52,540 nt of DNA. Source: Cryomorphaceae bacterium. GTDB taxonomy: Bacteria; Bacteroidota; Bacteroidia; Flavobacteriales_D; Crocinitomicaceae. This document shows positions 48,027 through 52,540 of this stretch, one piece after another (the stretch's first letter is position 1; each line of letters starts with the position of its first letter). Both the position numbers and the translations under genes were made by a program. Under the pieces are notes generated by a model. The model was not told where the DNA came from and searched no databases. It saw only the letters and a list, made by a program, of their open reading frames with translations. The DNA is taken from NCBI GenBank assembly GCA_021299335.1, contig JAJTGF010000013.1:1-52540 (forward strand). The letters run 5' to 3'.

Positions 48027-48109
48027 GTTTTGAAAATTTAAAAAAAATTAAACAATGACACCGAAAAAAAGTGGAGCGGCAAGGGTATAGGTAGCCCTTG
48101 GCGATACCG

Positions 48110-48297
48110 ACTTTGATCTGAAGTCTTCACGCTGTTCGAGGGCAAGTCTTCTGGCTCGTGCCTCTTGCTGCTTTGCCTTCCCGCTTGCGCAGTGGCGTTG
48201 TGAAAGCAACTTTTTAGACACTTACAGCTGCAGATACAGCTCCGGGTTCTAACCGGATTCCTTATTAAGGCCGACAAGCGGACACCCAAGAACGCAG
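48110..48297 (-). ncRNA. Cobalamin riboswitch
   Basis: Minus strand AATAAGGAATCCGGTTAGAACCCGGAGCTGTATCTGCAGCTGTAAGTGTC...CGCCACTGCGCAAGCGGGAAGGCAAAGCAGCAAGAGGCACGAGCCAGAAGACTTGCC, with the GCCACTG core and AGCCAGAAGAC-TGCC B12 box. Confidence 0.93.
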
Positions 48298-48445
48298 CAA
48301 AGGTAGAGATAATATTTAGGCATATACCATGATTGCCTTATCAACATGTTAAAATGATTTTGTTCATAAGTTAAATGGCTGATATTTAAATTTCTACGAA
48401 TAAATATTTATCTTTCATGCACTAACCCTTTAAACCTTTTTTACT

Positions 48446-49216
48446 ATGGAACAGAATTTACCTTATGTTTCCGTTGGATTGATCGATGATCAATACAACA
48501 ATCGTGTTTTACCTTTTTTAGGTAAAATCGATAGTGGCCACCTATTCAAATGGTTCATTGTATTATTTTGGAAATTGGCATCTTATGTCTTTTTACTCGG
48601 AGGTCTTTTTATAACAATTAAAAGTATGACCGGAGATGACGGCTACATCAAAACTACGCTTGATTTAGAAGGCATCACCGGGGCTCAAAAGGCTGGCGGT
48701 ATAGTGGGTCTGATAATAGGAATTATACTCAGTATTGTCTGCGCATGGTTTTTGTATAGCATCACCAAGAAAAGAGCTGAGCAGTTGAATGATGAAGATT
48801 ATCATGGGGTACTTCATTTTTTAAGTCATTCATTACTTCCTCGTGCAATTACTCTTGGTGGGGAGTTAGCTTTTACGCTTATTTTTTATGTCAGTTTGCT
48901 ACAATTAGTTGCTAGCCTTGACGGATATGCGGCATATGCCCCACTGATGGATTACATGAGCGTATTTCTTTCTATACCAGTTCCTGGAATGGAAATGGTG
49001 GCTGGCTTGGTCCCTACTGCTATTCACGGCGATTACGACACCATGGATGTCACCCTTCGCCTTGCGATTGGTGGTATGGCTGCAGCTTTTGTTGTTCTCA
49101 TCACTTACTATGCAATCCGTGAGATATACATGTATGGATTAAAAATAACTATGAACTTACTTGCGTTCATACCAAAGTTTGCGATTCCTTTTGCTATCCG
49201 CAATCGTCAAGAATAA
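48446..49216 (+). CDS. Integral membrane protein of unknown function
   Basis: Multiple TM helices (WFIVLFWKLASYVFLLGGLFI, AGGIVGLIIGIILSIVCAWFLY, LAIGGMAAAFVVLITYYAI); no family assigned. Confidence 0.7.
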   Translation: MEQNLPYVSVGLIDDQYNNRVLPFLGKIDSGHLFKWFIVLFWKLASYVFLLGGLFITIKSMTGDDGYIKTTLDLEGITGAQKAGGIVGLIIGIILSIVCAWFLYSITKKRAEQLNDEDYHGVLHFLSHSLLPRAITLGGELAFTLIFYVSLLQLVASLDGYAAYAPLMDYMSVFLSIPVPGMEMVAGLVPTAIHGDYDTMDVTLRLAIGGMAAAFVVLITYYAIREIYMYGLKITMNLLAFIPKFAIPFAIRNRQE

Positions 49217-49236
49217 ATATTTTTGTTTTGATTTAG

Positions 49237-49266
49237 AGCCGCTTCGTTTTGGAGCGGCTTTTTTTT
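49237..49266 (+). terminator. Rho-independent terminator
   Basis: AGCCGCT-tcgttttgg-AGCGGCTTTTTTTT. Confidence 0.85.
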
Positions 49267-49295
49267 GCTCGTTTCGAAAAGAGTACCTATCTTTG
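49264..49295 (+). promoter_or_regulatory. rpsO promoter TTTG-N20-TATCTTTG
   Basis: TTTG 49264-49267, TATCTTTG 49288-49295, spacer 20 nt. Confidence 0.65.
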
Positions 49296-49352
49296 CAGCC
49301 GTATTGACCAAGGTGGTCAGTCTACATAATAATCATTTACACAAATATTAGC

Positions 49353-49622
49353 ATGTATTTAGATTCAGCAAAGAAGAAAGAAATCTTCGCCCAACACGGT
49401 GGTTCAGAAACCAATACCGGTTCTACAGAAGGCCAAATTGCCTTGTTTACTTTTCGCATCAGTCACCTTACTGAGCACTTGAAAAAGAACCGCAAAGATT
49501 ACGGTACCCAACGCGCACTTCAGTTGTTAGTTGGAAAGCGTCGTAGTCTTCTTGATTACTTAAAGGCGAAAGACATCGAGAAATACCGCGCCTTGATCAA
49601 AGAATTAGGACTACGTCGTTAA
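49353..49622 (+). CDS. rpsO: 30S ribosomal protein S15
   Basis: FAQHGGSETNTGSTEGQIALFTFRISHLTEHLKKNRKDYGTQRALQLLVGKRRSLLDYLKAKDIEKYRALIKELGLRR. Confidence 0.98.
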   Translation: MYLDSAKKKEIFAQHGGSETNTGSTEGQIALFTFRISHLTEHLKKNRKDYGTQRALQLLVGKRRSLLDYLKAKDIEKYRALIKELGLRR

Positions 49623-49656
49623 TTCTGAGATCTGCTCGGAAAATTTTATGGGAGAG

Positions 49657-49689
49657 GGGGCTTCGATAACATCGATAGCCCCTTCTTTT
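49657..49689 (+). terminator. Intrinsic terminator/attenuator-like hairpin between rpsO and pnp
   Basis: GGGGCTTCGAT-AAC-ATCGATAGCCCC (one bulge) then TTCTTTTG. Confidence 0.6.
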
Positions 49690-49715
49690 GTTTTAAAAGT
49701 TGTAAATAAATAAAG

Positions 49716-51866
49716 ATGAATATAGGAACAAGAAAGTCAATCAAAACCGGCGGCAAGGAAATCCTTGTAGAGACCGGGAAGTTGGCAAAACAGGCAGATG
49801 GTTCTGTTGTGGTGCGCATGGGCGACACCATGTTGCTCGCTACTGTTGTGGCGGCACAAGACGCAAAGGAAGGCGTCGATTTTCTTCCATTAACGGTAGA
49901 TTACCGCGAAAAATACGCGGCAGCTGGTCGTTTTCCAGGCGGGTTCTTCCGTCGCGAGGCACGCCCTTCTGAAACCGAAATTTTGGTCATGCGTTTGGTA
50001 GACCGCGCTTTGCGTCCGCTCTTCCCAGACGATTACCACGCAGAAGTTCAAGTCATGATACAACTCATGTCTTACGACGGCGTTCACAACCCAGACGCAT
50101 TATGTGGTTTGGCTGCTTCTGCAGCAATTGCCGTTTCTGACATTCCGTTTAACGGCCCAATGTCTGAAGTACGCGTAGGTCGCGTGAATGGCGAGTTCAT
50201 CATCAACCCAACGATGGCAGAAATCGCAATTTCTGATATCGATGTCATGGTTGCTGGTACCGCTAAAGATGTCAACATGGTAGAAGGCGAGATGCAAGAA
50301 ATCTCAGAAGCTGAATTGGTTGAGGTCATTAAATTGGCCCACGCCGCAATTATCGAACAATGTAACTTCCAATTGGAACTCGCTGCAGAAATCCCTACTG
50401 CCAATCCAAAACGCGAATACTCCCACGAGTCTCACGATGCTGACGTTCGCGCAAAGGTATTCGAATTGGCGATGGAAAAATGCAAAGACGTAGCACGTCA
50501 AGGTTTGGCCAATAAGGCAAAACGCACAGAGTTATTCGATGCCATTAAAGCAGAAGTGAAAGCAGGTTTTTCTGAAGAAGAACTTGAGCATGCAGGCAAA
50601 TTCATCTCGACTTACTTTTCAGAGGTCAAGAAAAAAGCGGTTCGTTGGGTCATGCTCAATGAGCGCAAGCGCTTAGATGGCCGTCAGTTCGACGAAATCC
50701 GTCCAATTTGGGCCGAGGTAGATTACCTTCCAATGGTTCACGGTTCGGCGGTATTTACCCGCGGAGAAACGCAGTCACTCACCACACTTACCCTAGGTGG
50801 TAAAATGGACGAGCAAATGATCGACGGCGCTACTTTTCAAGGCACCGAAAAATTCTTATTACACTACAACTTCCCACCATTCTCAACCGGTGAGGCTAAG
50901 CCACTTCGCGGTACGTCTCGTCGCGAAATTGGTCACGGTAACTTGGCGCTTCGCGCGCTCAAGCCAGTGATGCCAGACGACTATCCATATGCGGTTCGCA
51001 TCGTTTCTGATATTTTAGAATCAAACGGTTCGTCTTCAATGGCCACGGTTTGTGCCGGAACACTCGCCCTCATGGACGGTGGTGTACCTATCAAATCTCC
51101 AGTTTCTGGTATCGCAATGGGCTTGGTTGCCGACGAAGGTAAATTCGCTGTATTGTCTGATATCCTCGGCGATGAAGACCACCTCGGTGACATGGACTTC
51201 AAAGTAACCGGAACTGCCAATGGCATCACCGCATGTCAGATGGACATCAAAGTAGATGGTTTGCCATACGAAGTCTTGACGCAAGCACTCGAGCAATCGC
51301 GCGCAGGTCGCTTGCACATCCTCGGCAAAATCACCGAAACCATGCCAGCACCGCGTCCAGAGCTCAAGCCGCAAACACCTCGTCTAGAGGCATTCAACGT
51401 GCCGAACGAAATGATCGGTGCCATCATCGGACCTGGCGGAAAAATCATCCAAGGTTTACAGAAAGAAACCAAAACGACCATTACCATTGAAGAATTACCA
51501 AATGGTGAAGGACGTGTTCAGGTACTTTCTAACAACGGTAACGACATGGCAGAAGCCATTCGTCTCATCCGTCAAATTGCATTTCCACCGCAAGTTGACG
51601 AAGGTGCTACTTACGAAGGAAAAGTGAAGTCTGTCAAAGAATTCGGTTGCTTCGTTGAAATCGTGCCTGGTACCGACGGCCTGATCCACATCTCTGAATT
51701 TGCCTGGGAAAAAACAGCAAAAATGGAAGATGTCGTTAAGGAAGGTGAAATGCTCACGTTCAAGGTCATCGGAAAAGATCCAAAGACTAAAAAATGGAAA
51801 TTATCTCGCAAAGTTTTGTTGCCACGTCCTGAGCGTCCGGCACCAGAACAACCAACTGCAGAGTAA
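49716..51866 (+). CDS. pnp: Polyribonucleotide nucleotidyltransferase
   Basis: [51 protein letters not shown] domain [20 protein letters not shown]1 domain [28 protein letters not shown]. Confidence 0.98.
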   Translation: MNIGTRKSIKTGGKEILVETGKLAKQADGSVVVRMGDTMLLATVVAAQDAKEGVDFLPLTVDYREKYAAAGRFPGGFFRREARPSETEILVMRLVDRALRPLFPDDYHAEVQVMIQLMSYDGVHNPDALCGLAASAAIAVSDIPFNGPMSEVRVGRVNGEFIINPTMAEIAISDIDVMVAGTAKDVNMVEGEMQEISEAELVEVIKLAHAAIIEQCNFQLELAAEIPTANPKREYSHESHDADVRAKVFELAMEKCKDVARQGLANKAKRTELFDAIKAEVKAGFSEEELEHAGKFISTYFSEVKKKAVRWVMLNERKRLDGRQFDEIRPIWAEVDYLPMVHGSAVFTRGETQSLTTLTLGGKMDEQMIDGATFQGTEKFLLHYNFPPFSTGEAKPLRGTSRREIGHGNLALRALKPVMPDDYPYAVRIVSDILESNGSSSMATVCAGTLALMDGGVPIKSPVSGIAMGLVADEGKFAVLSDILGDEDHLGDMDFKVTGTANGITACQMDIKVDGLPYEVLTQALEQSRAGRLHILGKITETMPAPRPELKPQTPRLEAFNVPNEMIGAIIGPGGKIIQGLQKETKTTITIEELPNGEGRVQVLSNNGNDMAEAIRLIRQIAFPPQVDEGATYEGKVKSVKEFGCFVEIVPGTDGLIHISEFAWEKTAKMEDVVKEGEMLTFKVIGKDPKTKKWKLSRKVLLPRPERPAPEQPTAE

Positions 51867-51887
51867 GCGCTGTTTCATTTACTGATC

Positions 51888-51913
51888 AAAGGCGAGGGCA
51901 ACCTCGCCTTTTT
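51888..51913 (+). terminator. Rho-independent terminator after pnp
   Basis: AAAGGCGAGG-GCAA-CCTCGCCTTTTT (GNRA loop). Confidence 0.85.
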
Positions 51914-51980
51914 AATGGAGTATTCATCTTAATTTCCAGTAAATTAACTTACAAGGTTGTAATTTTACCTATCTAAAAAT

Positions 51981-52540
51981 ATGTTTATGAAAAAAGGTTT
52001 ACTTTTTGTTTTAACTATTCTAAGTCTAAATGCATTTGCACAGGCCTTTGAATCTTTTAATTTTACAGGCTTGGCTAACGCCAATGGCTGGACCACCCAC
52101 AGCGGAACCGCAGGGCAAATTTTAGCGGTAACAACACCATCTGGATCGGGTAACAGCCTTTCTTATCCTGGTTTAGCAGCTTCTGTAGGCAATCGCATTG
52201 AACTCAACTCAACTTGGTCGGAAGACATCAATAAGCCTATCGCCATACCAGGAACCACGGGTTACTTTTCTTTTTTGTTGAATGTACTTAATACTACCGG
52301 TCTTACAGCTGCTGGTAATTATTTCATTGGTTTTGCAGCTTCGGCCGGCGCTACAAATGTGACTATCTTTTTCCCTCGTTTACACATCAAACTGGGAACG
52401 ACCCCAAATACTTTTCAGTTGGGCATCCTCAATACCTCAGGAGGCACCGTTAGTATTTCCTATGCTCCAACAGAATACCCTTTAAATTCGACCCTTTTCG
52501 TGGTTGCCAAAGCAACGGCCACTGCTCCGGGTTCGCCGAT
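51981..52540 (+). CDS. Secreted protein, N-terminal part (3' end beyond window; absent from ORF track)
   Basis: ATG 51981 (or 51987) then MFMKKGLLFVLTILSLNAFAQAFESFNFTGLANANGWTTHSGTAGQILAVTTPSGSGNSLSYPGLAASVGNRIELNSTWSED..., open to 52540. Confidence 0.8.
   Translation, partial: MFMKKGLLFVLTILSLNAFAQAFESFNFTGLANANGWTTHSGTAGQILAVTTPSGSGNSLSYPGLAASVGNRIELNSTWSEDINKPIAIPGTTGYFSFLLNVLNTTGLTAAGNYFIGFAASAGATNVTIFFPRLHIKLGTTPNTFQLGILNTSGGTVSISYAPTEYPLNSTLFVVAKATATAPGSP

Noticed and set aside
48038-48289. 83-aa minus ORF
   Set aside because: Lies inside the cobalamin riboswitch; protein has no recognisable features.
1-52540. CRISPR arrays, prophage, transposons, tRNA/rRNA genes
   Set aside because: No direct-repeat/spacer pattern, integrase/transposase ORF or tRNA-like sequence noticed by eye; small tRNAs could only be excluded firmly with tRNAscan-SE.

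Overview
The window is a gene-dense Bacteroidota (Flavobacteriia/Cryomorphaceae-like) chromosomal segment. The taxonomic call rests on TAnnTTTG promoters, type IX secretion (T9SS) C-terminal sorting domains, SprB repeats, SecDF fusion and family content. It is mostly core genes: fba, accD, secDF, yaaA, mpl, rho, dnaB, nth, menE, dnaX, murQ, a pyrR-like PRTase, rpsO and pnp. Mixed in are large secreted proteins and a few orphan families. I found no rRNA, tRNA, CRISPR or mobile element. The observations most worth follow-up are: (1) dnaX carries an A10 slippery run at the domain III/IV boundary. Frame 0 stops at once (371 aa, gamma-like), while the -1 frame is open through the tau C-terminus (about 576 aa). 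(2) A cobalamin riboswitch on the minus strand controls a single YncE/BtuG-like beta-propeller that has a T9SS sorting tail instead of a lipoprotein anchor. (3) An unlisted 48-aa ORF (613..759, minus) is followed by its own strong UUCG-loop terminator. (4) Four genes share an exact TAnnTTTG-N4-ATG layout, which predicts leaderless mRNAs. (5) A PNGase F-like enzyme is interrupted by a LamG domain. (6) Two reading-frame lesions are visible, in a GT4 glycosyltransferase and in a coiled-coil/TPR protein.
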